Of a stretch of 64,000 nt of DNA, positions 9,407 to 23,140 are shown piece after piece (position 1 is the stretch's first letter; each line of letters starts with the position of its first letter). A program made the position numbers and the translations under genes. Origin of the DNA: Ancalomicrobiaceae bacterium S20. Lineage in GTDB: Bacteria; Pseudomonadota; Alphaproteobacteria; Rhizobiales; Ancalomicrobiaceae. Below the pieces are notes generated by a model. It did no database searches. It was given only the letters and a program-made list of their open reading frames with translations, and was not told the origin of the DNA. The DNA is taken from the NCBI GenBank assembly GCA_040269895.1, contig CP158568.1:4851501-4915500 (forward strand), given 5' to 3'.

Positions 9407-10825
9407 TCAGCGCGGCAGGTCGGTCTTGCCCATCAGCGCCAGATCGATCGAGCGGGCGGCCTGCCGGCCCTCGCGGATCGCCCAGACCACCAGCGACTGG
9501 CCGCGGCGCATGTCGCCGGCGGCATAGATCTTGGGCACCGAGGTCTTGTAGTCGTCCTCGTTGGCCGAGACGTTGCCGCGCCGGTCGAGCGTCGGGCCGA
9601 GTTCGGCGACGAGACCCTCGTGGACCGGGCCGGCGAAGCCGATCGCGATGAACACGAAATCCGCCTTGATCACGAACTCGGTGCCCGGGATCGGCACGCG
9701 CTTCTCGTCGACGCGGGCGCAGCGCACGCCGGTGACGTGGCCGTTCTCGCCGACCACTTCGAGCGTGGCGCAGGCGAATTCGCGCTCAGCGCCTTCGGCC
9801 TGGCTCGAGGAGGTGCGGAACTTGGTCGGCCAGTACGGCCACACGGTGAGCTTGTCCTCGTGCTTCGGCGCGACCGGGCGGATGTCGAGCTGGGTCACCG
9901 TGACGGCGCCCTGGCGGAACGACGTGCCGACGCAGTCCGACGCCGTGTCGCCGCCGCCGATGACGACCACGTGCTTGCCGGTCGTGACGATCGGCGCCTC
10001 GTGGGAGATGTCCTCGCCGCCGACGCGGCGGTTCGACTGCACCAGGAACGGCATGGCGTAGTGGACGCCGGCGAGCTCGACGCCCGGCAGGGCCGGATCG
10101 CGCGGGCGCTCGGCGCCACCGGCGAGCAGCAGCGCGTCGTGCTTGGCCGCCAGTTCCGCCGCGGTCACGTCGTGGCCGACGTTGACGCGGTAGTGGAAAG
10201 TGACGCCCTCGGCCTCCATCTGCGCGACGCGGCGGTCGATGGCGGTCTTCTCCATCTTGAAGTCCGGGATGCCGTAGCGCAGCAGGCCGCCGGCCTTCGG
10301 CTCGCGCTCGTAGACATGGACCTCATGGCCGACGCGGGCGAGCTGCTGGGCGGCGGCGAGGCCGGCCGGGCCGGAGCCGACGATGCCGACCGTCTTGCCG
10401 GTCTTGCGCGCGGCCGGCTGGGGCAGGATCCAGCCGTTCGCCCAGGCCTTGTCGGCGATCGACTGCTCGACGGTCTTGATCGCGACCGGCACGTCCTCGA
10501 GGTTCAGCGTGCAGGCCTCCTCGCACGGGGCGGGGCAGACGCGGCCGGTGAAGTCGGGGAAGTTGTTGGTCGAGTGCAGGTTGCGCGCCGCCGCTTCCCA
10601 GTCCGAGGCATAGACGAGGTCGTTCCAGTCCGGGATCTGGTTCATCACCGGGCAACCGGTGTGGCAGTAGGGCACGCCGCAATCCATGCAGCGCGCGGCC
10701 TGCCGCTCGACGTCGATGTCGGAAAGCGGGAGCGTGAACTCCTTGAAATGCCGAATGCGATCGCCGGCGGGCTGATACTTCTGCTCCTGCCGGTCGAATT
10801 CGAGAAAGCCTGTGACCTTGCCCAT
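9407..10825 (-). CDS. gltD: Glutamate synthase [NADPH] small subunit
   Basis: This beta subunit of NADPH-dependent GOGAT transfers electrons from NADPH to the large subunit for ammonium assimilation. The N-terminal cysteine cluster that binds 4Fe-4S centres is visible: [14 protein letters not shown] near residues 41-54 and CPAPCEEAC near 97-105. The FAD-binding motif [16 protein letters not shown] and the NADPH motif [13 protein letters not shown] follow, and the C-terminal FAD-contact motif [17 protein letters not shown] is intact. The length of 472 residues is normal. It lies downstream of gltB with a 161-bp gap and ends before a hairpin terminator, so gltB-gltD is probably one transcription unit. 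Confidence 0.95.
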   Translation of the reverse strand: MGKVTGFLEFDRQEQKYQPAGDRIRHFKEFTLPLSDIDVERQAARCMDCGVPYCHTGCPVMNQIPDWNDLVYASDWEAAARNLHSTNNFPDFTGRVCPAPCEEACTLNLEDVPVAIKTVEQSIADKAWANGWILPQPAARKTGKTVGIVGSGPAGLAAAQQLARVGHEVHVYEREPKAGGLLRYGIPDFKMEKTAIDRRVAQMEAEGVTFHYRVNVGHDVTAAELAAKHDALLLAGGAERPRDPALPGVELAGVHYAMPFLVQSNRRVGGEDISHEAPIVTTGKHVVVIGGGDTASDCVGTSFRQGAVTVTQLDIRPVAPKHEDKLTVWPYWPTKFRTSSSQAEGAEREFACATLEVVGENGHVTGVRCARVDEKRVPIPGTEFVIKADFVFIAIGFAGPVHEGLVAELGPTLDRRGNVSANEDDYKTSVPKIYAAGDMRRGQSLVVWAIREGRQAARSIDLALMGKTDLPR

Positions 10826-10986
10826 GGTCGTCTACCCAGTCAGTGGCCGGCGCGACACTGATTGCGCTGCCGGCATTGAAACCCGTTGTTCGTCGGTCCC
10901 GTCCCGGGTCCGCCCGCATCCCGTCCGATCGCGACGATCGCGATCGGATGCGACGGGGCGATGACCCGGCCGGGGGATGTCGCGGC

Positions 10987-15771
<4,785 letters not shown>

Positions 15772-16268
15772 TGGTCCTCTCCCGCACCGCGCCGTTCCCG
15801 ACGCTCACCCGGGGGTGACCACGTCGAGGCGTGCGACGAGCCGGATCGGACCGGTTCCACTTCCGGCGGCTCGTCCGGTCGGTCGCCCGCGCTGCGGGAT
15901 GCCGTCCGGACCGGCCGCAATTCGTCTTCGAGACCGCGGCGACGCGCAGACCCGTGCAGGGTCGCCTCGTCCGCCGTCCTCTCGCGTCTGTTCCGACGTC
16001 GGTCTTAGACCATCGCGCGGACATCGAAAACCGGACGGATCGTAGCAATCCGTCGGTCTTTCCAGCGTCCGTCGTCGCGGCCCCCGCCGTCGCTCGCGAA
16101 ACCTCGGGTTCCGGTTCCGTCGGCCGGGCGTTTCCGCCTCTCACCCGACGTCCGGAGGTCTCCTGCGAGCCAGCTCCCTGCCAACCCGTCGAGCAATTCC
16201 CGTGCCCCACAGGTTGGGACAGCATTGCTGTCCTATTTAACGGCCGGACCATGCCAGAAAACGACAGG

Positions 16269-16364
16269 GTCCGCAACATGGGCAAGGATGATTTGTTGCG
16301 GGTCCGGGTGGCGTTTGCGCAACAAGCCGAAACTTCGTTCACCGTCAGGATAATTTTGTTGCGG
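16269..16364. promoter_or_regulatory. Cluster of TTGTTGCG inverted repeats in the gltB / threonine aldolase intergenic region
   Basis: The 685-bp divergent region 15772-16456 has no supported gene. Near its right end the word TTTGTTGCGG occurs at 16292-16301 and 16355-16364, and its inverse CCGCAACA at about 16271-16278; TTTGCGCAACAAG lies at 16314-16326. The first two inverted copies are separated by about one and a half helical turns. This looks like a multi-site operator for one or both flanking genes. No known regulator can be assigned. Confidence 0.4.
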
Positions 16365-16456
16365 TGCGGCCCGCCTTCCGTCGCGTTCCGCCCATGCCGA
16401 TTCCAGATGGCGGCATGGCGCTGTGCCGGCTTGTCGCGAGGGGCGATCCATGGCGT

Positions 16457-17515
16457 ATGGGCGACATGATCTTCGCATCAGACAACTGGGCCGGCGCCTC
16501 GCCGAAGGTGGCCGAGGCGCTTCGCGATTGCTGCGCCGGAACCCGGAGCGCCTACGGCGGTGACGATGACACCAAGCGACTCGAAGGGATCCTGTCGGAT
16601 CTGTTCGAACGCGAGGTGGCGTTTTTCGCGGTGACGACCGGCACGGCGGCGAATGCGCTGGCGCTCGCCGCCTTCACGCCGCGCTGGGGCGCGGTGCTCT
16701 CGCATGCGCAGGCCCATATCCAGGTCGACGAGTGCGGGGCGCCGGAGTTCTTCACCGGCGCGAAGCTGATCGGGCTGCCCGGTGCGCGGGCCAAGATCGC
16801 GCCGCCGACCCTGGTGGACGCACTCGCCGAACTGCCCGCCGGCGTCGTCCATCATGTGCAGCCGAGCATCGTGTCGATCACCAATGCGACCGAACTCGGC
16901 ACGGTCTATCGGCCGGACGAGATCCGCGCGATCGCCGACGTGGCACATGGCCGCGGTCTCGCGCTGCACATGGATGGCGCGCGCTTCTCGAACGCGCTGG
17001 TCCGGATCGGCTGCACGCCGGCGGACCTGACCTGGAAGGCGGGCGTCGACGTGCTGTCGTTCGGCGCCACCAAGAACGGCTGCCTGATGGCCGAGGGCGT
17101 CGTGCTGTTCGACCTTTCGAAGAAGGATGCGCTCGGCTATCTGCGCAAGCGCGGCGCCCAGCTCCTGTCGAAGCACCGGATCGCCACGGCTCAGTACGAA
17201 GCCTGGCTCGACGGCGGACATTGGCTCGCGCTCGCGTCGCACGCCAACGCCATGGCCGATCGGCTCGCGACGGGCATCGCGGCCTCTTCCGGGGCGCGGA
17301 TTGCCTGGACGCCGGAGGCGAACGAGGTGTTCGCCTTCATCACGCCCGAGACCGACGCGCGGCTGAAGGCCGCGGGCGCACACTATTATGAATGGTCGAC
17401 CGTGGGTCTCGCGCCCGAGGACGGTCCGCGCGACGGCGAGATCATGATCCGGCTGATCGCGAGCTTCGCGACCGACCCGGCCGACGTCGACCGGTTCGTG
17501 TCGCTGCTGGGCTGA
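16457..17515 (+). CDS. ltaE: Low-specificity L-threonine aldolase (PLP-dependent)
   Basis: This is a fold-type I PLP enzyme that cleaves L-threonine/L-allo-threonine to glycine and acetaldehyde. The N-terminal motif FASDNWAGASPKV and RSAYGGDD match the family, TGTAANALAL contacts the cofactor, HMDGARFSNAL is the substrate/PLP region and the Schiff-base Lys is in SFGATKNG. About 352 residues, normal length. The start is uncertain: MGDMIFASDNW at 16457 fits homologues, but no ribosome site is well placed, and the frame extends upstream to 16364 through ATGs at 16394 and 16415. It is convergent with hsp20 and they share a terminator. Confidence 0.88.
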   Translation: MGDMIFASDNWAGASPKVAEALRDCCAGTRSAYGGDDDTKRLEGILSDLFEREVAFFAVTTGTAANALALAAFTPRWGAVLSHAQAHIQVDECGAPEFFTGAKLIGLPGARAKIAPPTLVDALAELPAGVVHHVQPSIVSITNATELGTVYRPDEIRAIADVAHGRGLALHMDGARFSNALVRIGCTPADLTWKAGVDVLSFGATKNGCLMAEGVVLFDLSKKDALGYLRKRGAQLLSKHRIATAQYEAWLDGGHWLALASHANAMADRLATGIAASSGARIAWTPEANEVFAFITPETDARLKAAGAHYYEWSTVGLAPEDGPRDGEIMIRLIASFATDPADVDRFVSLLG

Positions 17516-17540
17516 TCGCCGCGCGCTCCGACCCGCACAA

Positions 17541-17580
17541 ACGAAAGGCGCCCCCGAGCCTGGCTCGGGGGCGCTTTCGT
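17541..17580. terminator. Bidirectional intrinsic terminator
   Basis: A nearly perfect long hairpin: ACGAAAGGCGCCCCCGAGCC faces GGCTCGGGGGCGCTTTCGT with a 1-2 base loop. With A-rich and T-rich flanks on either side it can end both the threonine aldolase and the convergent hsp20 transcripts. Confidence 0.8.
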
Positions 17581-17665
17581 GTCACACGCGGGTACTGTCA
17601 CGCACACTCGACGCAGACGCGGGGACCGGGCGCGGCTGGGACCGCGGCCCGGACCCCAAGTTCAG

Positions 17666-18118
17666 TCAGGCCGCAGCCGCTTCGATCTGCTTGGCGCCGC
17701 CATTGGCGATCGGGATCTGCCGGGGCTTCTTGGCTTCCGGGATCTCGCGGACCAGATCGACGTGCAGCAGGCCGTTGGCGAGGGTCGCGCCCTTCACGAC
17801 CACGAAGTCGGCGAGCTGGAACCGGCGCTCGAAGGCGCGGGCGGCGATGCCGCGATAGAGAACCTCGCGGCCCTCCTCGACGTCCTTGCGCTCACCCTTG
17901 ATGGTCAAGGTGTTCTCCTTGGACTCGAGCGTCAGGTCGCCTTCGCCGAAGCCGGCAACCGCCAGCGTGATGCGGTAGTCGTTCTCGCTCGTCCGCTCGA
18001 TGTTGTAGGGCGGATAGGTCGGCTGAGCGGTCTCGCCATTGGACACCTGGTCGATGAGCGAGAACAGGCGATCGAAGCCGACGGTGTTGCGGTAGAGCGG
18101 AGAGAAGTCGATACGCAT
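17666..18118 (-). CDS. Small heat-shock protein, Hsp20 family (IbpA-like)
   Basis: This ATP-independent chaperone prevents aggregation of unfolded proteins. The 150 residues include the N-terminal arm (SPLYRNTVGFDRLFSLID) and an alpha-crystallin domain at about residues 35-125 with the segment YRITLAVAGFGEGDLTL, TLTIKGER and the family motif GIAARAFERRFQLAD followed by ANGLLHVDLVREIPE. The I-x-I/V-type C-terminal anchor appears as RQIPIANG. A strong AGGAGG ribosome site precedes the start. The upstream leader may hold a heat-responsive promoter and thermometer (see 18119-18282). Confidence 0.95.
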   Translation of the reverse strand: MRIDFSPLYRNTVGFDRLFSLIDQVSNGETAQPTYPPYNIERTSENDYRITLAVAGFGEGDLTLESKENTLTIKGERKDVEEGREVLYRGIAARAFERRFQLADFVVVKGATLANGLLHVDLVREIPEAKKPRQIPIANGGAKQIEAAAA

Positions 18119-18282
18119 GGATGAAGTCCTCCTGTTGAGCGACTCAGTTCATGGGGGAAGCCGTCCTCATCCCGTGCTTTCCGGGTGATGCCGCCATCGG
18201 GCCGACATCTCGACGCTTCCTCGCGGACCCGGTTCCGGCGTCCGCTCCCATCAGTTGGGAAGCTCGTTCGGGGCTTTCAAGA
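18119..18282 (-). promoter_or_regulatory. Candidate RpoH-type promoter and ROSE-like leader of hsp20
   Basis: On the minus strand CTTGAAA (18281-18275) is followed 15 nt later by CCCAACT (18259-18253), resembling a heat-shock sigma-32 promoter. The predicted leader is about 125-130 nt. Just before the start codon it reads TCGCT, four bases, then AGGAGGA: this fits the UYGCU element that pairs with the AGGA ribosome site in ROSE RNA thermometers, with the extra G. The rest of 18283-18597 shows nothing further. Confidence 0.4.
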
Positions 18283-18597
18283 GGGGGGCGGAGACTTCGG
18301 GCAAGCGTGACCGCCGCGCGGCGCTTGCGCACGGTTTCCATGCCTGAACGGCCTGTGAACGACGGTTTCCGAAACCGTTCAGCGGCCGGGATCCAAAGTC
18401 GTTCGCGGATCGGGGATGTCGCTTTTCCCGTCCCTTGCGGCTCGGACCTGCTATCGATGGGTGAGGCTCCCCGTCGGGTCGGCTCCCCCGGCGATCGCCC
18501 GTTGAGGGCGGGTCCGAGCCGCGGTATCCCTGGTGGCCAGATGGTTCGATCGCGTCTTGCCGGACGCCCTCGACCCGCCTCCAGCCCGCGAGCCCCC

Positions 18598-19905
18598 ATG
18601 ACGCAATCGTCCGATCAGCCGTCGTCCGCCGAGCCCGAGGTCGCGGCGTCGCGTGCCGGGACGTCGAATCCCGGCGCGCCGCGACCCGCGCCTGCCGAAG
18701 ACGATCGCGATGCGGTGACCGTCATGGTCCCCGCCGGGGGCGGCGGCACGCCGGTCGAGGCCGCGGCGCAGGCCGCCGTTCCGGCCGAACCGGCCACTCC
18801 GGTCGAGCCCGCCGCCCAGATTGACCCCGCCACTCAAGCCGAGCTCGCCGCCCCGGTCGAGCCCGCCGCCAGGGTCGAGACTGCCGGTGAGGCCGTCCCC
18901 GTCTCGAGGTTTCCGCAGGCCGAGGTGGAAGCCTTCGATCCGGTGTCGGCGGAGGCGGCCGGCGTCCTGGTCGATCATCCGGACAACCCGATCCCGCCCG
19001 GCGCGTCGGCCGGCTACGTCATGACCGAGGACGGCATCCGGCTGCGCTGGGCCGTGTTCCGGCCGGCGACCGCGACGCCGCGCGGTACGGTCGCGCTGTT
19101 TCACGGCCGGGCCGAGTTCATCGAGCGCTTCTTCGAGACCGTGCGCGACCTGCAGGTGCGCGGCTTCGTGGTCGCCACGGTCGACTGGCGTGGGCAGGGC
19201 GGTTCGGATCGCGTGATCCGCAACCGCCGCAAGGGCCACGTCAAGCACTTCAGCGACTACGGCACCGACCTCGCGACTTTTGTCGAGGCGGTGATGATCC
19301 CACAGTGTCCGCCGCCCTATTTCGCGCTCGGGCATTCGACCGCCGGTCTGGTGCTGATCCAGAATGCCGCCGAGATGAAAACGCGGTTCCGCCGCTACGT
19401 GCTGACGGCGCCGTTCCTCGGGCTCGGCGACTATGGTGTGCCGCCCGCGCTGGTCCGGCCGCTCGCGGCGGTGTTCCGCACGCTGTTGCTGCGGCGGGCC
19501 TATGTGCCGGCCGGCACCAGCGGCGCGATCCACTGCAAGCCGTTCAAGGACAATCGCCTGACCTCGGACGAGCGGCGCTACGAGCGCAACGCCCGGCTCT
19601 CCTACGACATGCCGGATCTGGCGATCGGTTCGCCGACCGTCGGCTGGCTGTCGGAGGCGCTGGCGGCGCAGGACGAGGTCAACGACCCCAAATTCCTCGC
19701 CGCCTACCGGATGCCGACGCTGATCATCGCCGCCGGCGCCGACGAGGTGGTGTCTACGCCGGCCTCAGAGCGCTTCGCCCATTCGACCAAGGCGGCCGAC
19801 CTGCTGCTCCTGCGTGGCGCCAAGCACGAGATCCTGCAGGAAGCCGACATTCACCGGGAGCAGTTCTGGGCGGCCTTCGACGCGTTCGTCCCAGGGACGC
19901 CGTAG
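18598..19905 (+). CDS. Alpha/beta hydrolase (lysophospholipase-like)
   Basis: This alpha/beta hydrolase of the monoacylglycerol-lipase / PldB-like group is probably an esterase; substrate unknown. The catalytic domain begins near 18960. Visible motifs are ALFHGRAEFIERFFE, VDWRGQGGSDR, the nucleophile elbow as GHSTAG (Ser about at 19338), an acid region in IIAAGADEVVS and the His in GAKHEILQE. Before it is an unusual N-terminal extension of about 110 residues made of repeated Pro-Ala-Glu-Val blocks (for example PAEPATPVEPAAQ), likely disordered. The start at 18598 is a guess: the frame is open further up to 18151, ribosome sites are poor, and ATG 18724 is another option. Confidence 0.75.
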   Translation: MTQSSDQPSSAEPEVAASRAGTSNPGAPRPAPAEDDRDAVTVMVPAGGGGTPVEAAAQAAVPAEPATPVEPAAQIDPATQAELAAPVEPAARVETAGEAVPVSRFPQAEVEAFDPVSAEAAGVLVDHPDNPIPPGASAGYVMTEDGIRLRWAVFRPATATPRGTVALFHGRAEFIERFFETVRDLQVRGFVVATVDWRGQGGSDRVIRNRRKGHVKHFSDYGTDLATFVEAVMIPQCPPPYFALGHSTAGLVLIQNAAEMKTRFRRYVLTAPFLGLGDYGVPPALVRPLAAVFRTLLLRRAYVPAGTSGAIHCKPFKDNRLTSDERRYERNARLSYDMPDLAIGSPTVGWLSEALAAQDEVNDPKFLAAYRMPTLIIAAGADEVVSTPASERFAHSTKAADLLLLRGAKHEILQEADIHREQFWAAFDAFVPGTP

Positions 19906-19926
19906 AGGCGAGCGACGCTCGCCGCC

Positions 19927-20715
19927 TCACCCGGCCGCCAGCTTCGCCAGCGCTTTTTCGTGCAGGCGCGGGTCGCCGCTCGCGACCACGCGGCCGCCGG
20001 CGGTCGCCGGGCCGCCGGTCCAGTTGGTGACGACGCCGCCGGCGCCCTCGATCACCGGGATCAGCGGCACGATGTCATAGGGCTGCAGGCTGCCCTCGAT
20101 CACCAGATCGACCTGCCCGGCCGCCACCATGCAATAGGCGTAGCAATCGACGCCGTAGCGGGCGAGGCGCACCGCGGCCTCGACGCGGTCGTAAGCCGCG
20201 CGGTCCTCGGCGTTGAACATGGCCGGCGTCGTGCAGAACAGCACCGCGTCGGAAAGATCGGCGCAGGCGCGCGTCTTGATCGCCCGCTCGCCGTCCGGAC
20301 CCTTGTAGCGGGCCGAGCGGCAGTCGCCGAAGAAGCGTTCGCGCGTGAACGGCTGGTGCATCATGCCGAGCGCCGGCTTGCCGCCCTCGGTCAGGCCGAT
20401 CAGCGTGCCCCAGACCGGCAGGCCGGAGATGAAGGCGCGCGTGCCGTCGATCGGATCGAGCACCCAGACGGTGTCGGCGTCGGCGCGGGCGGCGCCGAAC
20501 TCCTCGCCCAGGATGCCGTGCGCCGGATAGCGCGCCTCGATCAGCGCCCGCATCGCCTGTTCGGCGGAGCGGTCCGCGACCGTCACGGGATCGTAGGCGC
20601 CGCCGGCGAGCTTGTTCTCCACCGCCAGCGCGGCGCGGAAATAAGGCAGGATCACCGCACCCGAGGTGTCGGCGAGCTCGTCGAAAAAGGCCGTCAGCTC
20701 TGCAAGATTTTGCAT
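19927..20715 (-). CDS. hisN: Inositol-monophosphatase-family phosphatase, probable histidinol-phosphatase
   Basis: This Mg-dependent phosphatase is of the inositol monophosphatase superfamily, closest in pattern to HisN-type histidinol-phosphatases that complete histidine synthesis in alphaproteobacteria. The metal-binding motifs are clear: GEEFG (about residues 70-74), VLDPIDGTRAFISGLP (about 86-101) and the C-terminal segment LQPYDIVPLIPVIEGAGG. 262 residues, typical. The start at 20715 is the only sensible one. On the other side, divergent, is the mmgR-like small RNA; in related bacteria this RNA also neighbours an IMPase-family gene. Confidence 0.88.
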   Translation of the reverse strand: MQNLAELTAFFDELADTSGAVILPYFRAALAVENKLAGGAYDPVTVADRSAEQAMRALIEARYPAHGILGEEFGAARADADTVWVLDPIDGTRAFISGLPVWGTLIGLTEGGKPALGMMHQPFTRERFFGDCRSARYKGPDGERAIKTRACADLSDAVLFCTTPAMFNAEDRAAYDRVEAAVRLARYGVDCYAYCMVAAGQVDLVIEGSLQPYDIVPLIPVIEGAGGVVTNWTGGPATAGGRVVASGDPRLHEKALAKLAAG

Positions 20716-20893
20716 TTCAGATATGCATTCCTGTTTGGCGATCTGTCGCGGTCGACGCCGATAGGACAGAAAATGACGCTTTTGTTTTCACTCGGAGCGG
20801 AAAGTTCGGGCCCGTTGCCGCCGGAAGGCGCAAAATCGGCTCGAAACCCCCATATCGCCACTTGCGACGAATTAGACCGATTGGTCAATCGGC

Positions 20894-20922
20894 TTGACTT
20901 TTTTGCGGTGCGTCCGCATATT
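20894..20922 (+). promoter_or_regulatory. Sigma-70-type promoter of the mmgR-like small RNA
   Basis: The -35 box TTGACT (20894-20899), a 17-nt spacer and the -10 box CATATT (20917-20922) place the transcription start at about 20928-20930, directly before a structured, terminator-ended RNA. Confidence 0.7.
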
Positions 20923-20927
20923 GTTGC

Positions 20928-21021
20928 AGTGCGGTACGGCGCTGATGCGTCGTCCCGCTGCCCTCCTTGGGCGTTTCCTCCCTAGACTTGGGCCGCCTCG
21001 CCTCGCGAGCGGCCCTTTTTT
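20928..21021 (+). ncRNA. mmgR: mmgR / alpha-r8 small RNA (Rfam suhB type)
   Basis: This is a trans-acting small RNA of alphaproteobacteria; in Sinorhizobium meliloti mmgR limits polyhydroxybutyrate accumulation. The sequence has all hallmarks I know: a 5' stem-loop (GCAGTGCGG opposite CCCGCTGC, about 20926-20962), the single-stranded conserved 10-mer TTTCCTCCCT at 20974-20983, and a strong rho-independent terminator (GGGCCGC ... GCGGCCC at 20990-21015 followed by six T). A promoter lies just upstream. It sits between a HisN/IMPase-family gene and an N-formylglutamate amidohydrolase gene, both on the opposite strand. The exact 5' end is inferred. The remaining parts of 20716-21210 show no gene. 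Confidence 0.88.
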
Positions 21022-21210
21022 CTTGTCTGCCCTTTGTCCGCCTGCGCGGGTTGTCCGCCCGTACCGGCACGGGCTCCTGGCCTTCGGTTCGAAGGGCGGC
21101 GCGCCGCCGGGCACAAGCCACCCGACATGATGACGGCGGAGCGCGGCGGCCACGCTCGCGATCGCTCCGGGCGCCGAGAACCGCGGTCCGCGCGAAGGAG
21201 TGGTGATTCG

Positions 21211-22128
21211 TCACTCGGCGGCGAGCGTGTCGGGGCCGAAGCGGGCATCGAGGCTGGCGATGAGGTCCCCGATCAGGACGGCGATGTCGGCGGCGAGATG
21301 ATCGAAGCCGGCGGTGCGCTCGAACGTCTCCTCGTTCATGTAGAGCCCGCGGTTGATCTCGATCTGCAGCGCGTGCAGGCCCTTGGCCGGGCGGCCGTAA
21401 TGTTCGGTGATGAAGCCGCCGGCGTAGGGCTTGTTACGCGCGACCGTATAGCCGAGTGCGCGCAGCGAGTTCGCCGCGGCGTCGACGAGCCCCTGATGGC
21501 AGCTCGTGCCGTAGCGGTCGCCGAGCACGAAATCCGGCCGGTGGCGCGCATCGAGGCCGCGGATCACCGACGGCATCGAGTGGCAGTCGATCAGCACGGC
21601 GTAGCCGTGAGCGACGTGGATGCGCGCCAGGAGCTTCCGGAGCGCGGCGTGATAGGGCTTGTAGATGCGTTCGATGCGGTCGAGCGCCTCCTCGACCGCG
21701 AGCGGACCGCGGTAGATCTCGTCCTGATCGGTGACGATCCGCGCGATGGTGCCGAGCCCGCCGGCGACCCTGAGCGAGCGGATGTTCGCGTAAGGCGGCA
21801 GCCGGCCGACGAACATCTTCGGGTCGAGCTCATAGGGCTCGCGGTTCACATCCAGGAACGCGCGCGGAAAATTGGCGCGCATCAGCGTGGCGCCGTGGTC
21901 GAGCGCGGCGGCGAACAGCGCATCGACGAAACTGTCCTCGGAGCGGCGGATCGTGCGGCGGTCGAGCCGCGAGGCGGCCAGGAAGGTCTCGGGATAGACC
22001 GCGCCGGAGTGCGGCGAATTGAACAGGAACGGGGCACGGGACTCGCGCGGAACCAGGATGTCGTGCGCGGGCTCGTCGTCGAAGCCCCGAACCACGCGCA
22101 TGTCTCCGGACCGGTCCATGAAGCCCAT
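21211..22128 (-). CDS. N-formylglutamate amidohydrolase
   Basis: This zinc-dependent amidohydrolase of the HutG/FGase family releases formate or the amine from N-formylglutamate (histidine degradation) or related formyl amino acids. Motifs: LFNSPHSGAVYPETFL near residue 35-50, RRSEDSFVDALF, DVNREPYELD, YHAALRKLL, VLIDCHSMPS and the C-terminal LQIEINRGLYM. The start at 22128 (MGFMDRSGD) gives a 305-residue protein like its relatives. The frame continues to an ATG at 22215 with GGAG only two bases away and to 22233, so the N-terminus is uncertain. No other histidine-utilisation genes are in the window. Confidence 0.9.
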   Translation of the reverse strand: MGFMDRSGDMRVVRGFDDEPAHDILVPRESRAPFLFNSPHSGAVYPETFLAASRLDRRTIRRSEDSFVDALFAAALDHGATLMRANFPRAFLDVNREPYELDPKMFVGRLPPYANIRSLRVAGGLGTIARIVTDQDEIYRGPLAVEEALDRIERIYKPYHAALRKLLARIHVAHGYAVLIDCHSMPSVIRGLDARHRPDFVLGDRYGTSCHQGLVDAAANSLRALGYTVARNKPYAGGFITEHYGRPAKGLHALQIEINRGLYMNEETFERTAGFDHLAADIAVLIGDLIASLDARFGPDTLAAE

Positions 22129-22481
22129 TCGTTCCAGGCCCTTTTTTGCGTCGGCGCCGGACCCCCGACGCGAAGCATTGCGTGATGATGGGCCGAAACG
22201 AGGCGGCTTGTCCATGTCTCCACGCAGTCGCACCGATCACGTATGTTCGACGCGCGGAGCTCGCGCCTGATCGAGCCGGCCAGGGCGCGTGCAGCCCGGC
22301 GCCCAGGTCCGGGATTGTCCGTTCCCCTGTCGATTTCGGGTCACAATCGGTCGTCTTCGCGCGGCGGCAGGACGGCCCCTTGGGAATGTGACCACTGGCG
22401 TGCCGGTCGTTTCACCGTATATTTACGCCGCTCCCCGATCACTAGGGGTCGAGTTTTCCGCACAGACCCTCGAGAGTCCCT
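22129..22481. other. Divergent intergenic region amidohydrolase / cpdR
   Basis: No additional gene, RNA or clear operator was found. The part before cpdR (about 22400-22470) is slightly AT-richer and should hold its promoter. Confidence 0.3.
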
Positions 22482-22850
22482 ATGGATCCCATGGCCCGCA
22501 TCCTTCTCGCCGAAGACGACAACGACATGCGTCGTTTCCTGGCGAAGGCCCTTCAGAATGCCGGATACGACGTCGTCTCCTACGACAACGGCAAGAGCGC
22601 CTACGAGCGTCTGCGCGAAGAGCCGTTCACGCTGCTCCTGACCGACATCGTCATGCCCGAGATGGACGGCATCGAGCTCGCTCGCCGCGCGACGCAGCTC
22701 GATCCGGACCTGAAGGTCATGTTCATCACCGGCTTCGCGGCGGTGGCGCTGAACCCCGATTCCAACGCCCCGAAGGACGCCAAGGTGCTGTCCAAGCCGT
22801 TCCACCTGCGCGACCTCGTCCGCGAGGTCGAGAAGATGCTCGCCGCCTGA
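22482..22850 (+). CDS. cpdR: Single-domain response regulator CpdR
   Basis: This is a stand-alone receiver that, when unphosphorylated, directs the ClpXP protease to cell-cycle substrates in alphaproteobacteria; it is phosphorylated through the CckA-ChpT relay. The protein is only a receiver domain of 122 residues: acidic triad in ILLAEDDNDMRRF, phosphoacceptor Asp in LLLTDIVMPEMDG (D55, or D52 if the start is the ATG at 22491), then MFITGFAAVALN and VLSKPFHLRDLV. Near-identity of these segments to rhizobial CpdR makes the assignment confident. Start 22482 has GAGAG 5 bases upstream; start 22491 (MARILLAEDD) matches homologues better. tRNA-Val follows about 215 bp downstream. Confidence 0.92.
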   Translation: MDPMARILLAEDDNDMRRFLAKALQNAGYDVVSYDNGKSAYERLREEPFTLLLTDIVMPEMDGIELARRATQLDPDLKVMFITGFAAVALNPDSNAPKDAKVLSKPFHLRDLVREVEKMLAA

Positions 22851-23065
22851 GGGCACGAGCGATACCCGCGATCCTGCTTGGCCGGCCTCGCGCCGGTCGG
22901 GCGGGGTGCCGGCTGCGTGCCCATCCGCCCGGTGCTTTTCCACAGGCACGGGATCGGGGCGACGGGTAAGCGTCGGGCGATCTCAAACGCCTCTTGCGCC
23001 CCCGATCGAACCTCGCTATTAGACCGACCACCGAGCGGGACCCGCACCCTGCATCGAAATGGAAT

Positions 23066-23140
<75 letters not shown>

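Noticed and set aside
15831..16469. Open frame in the gltB / threonine aldolase intergenic region
   Set aside because: Arg-rich low-complexity sequence, no ribosome site and no family resemblance; treated as non-coding.
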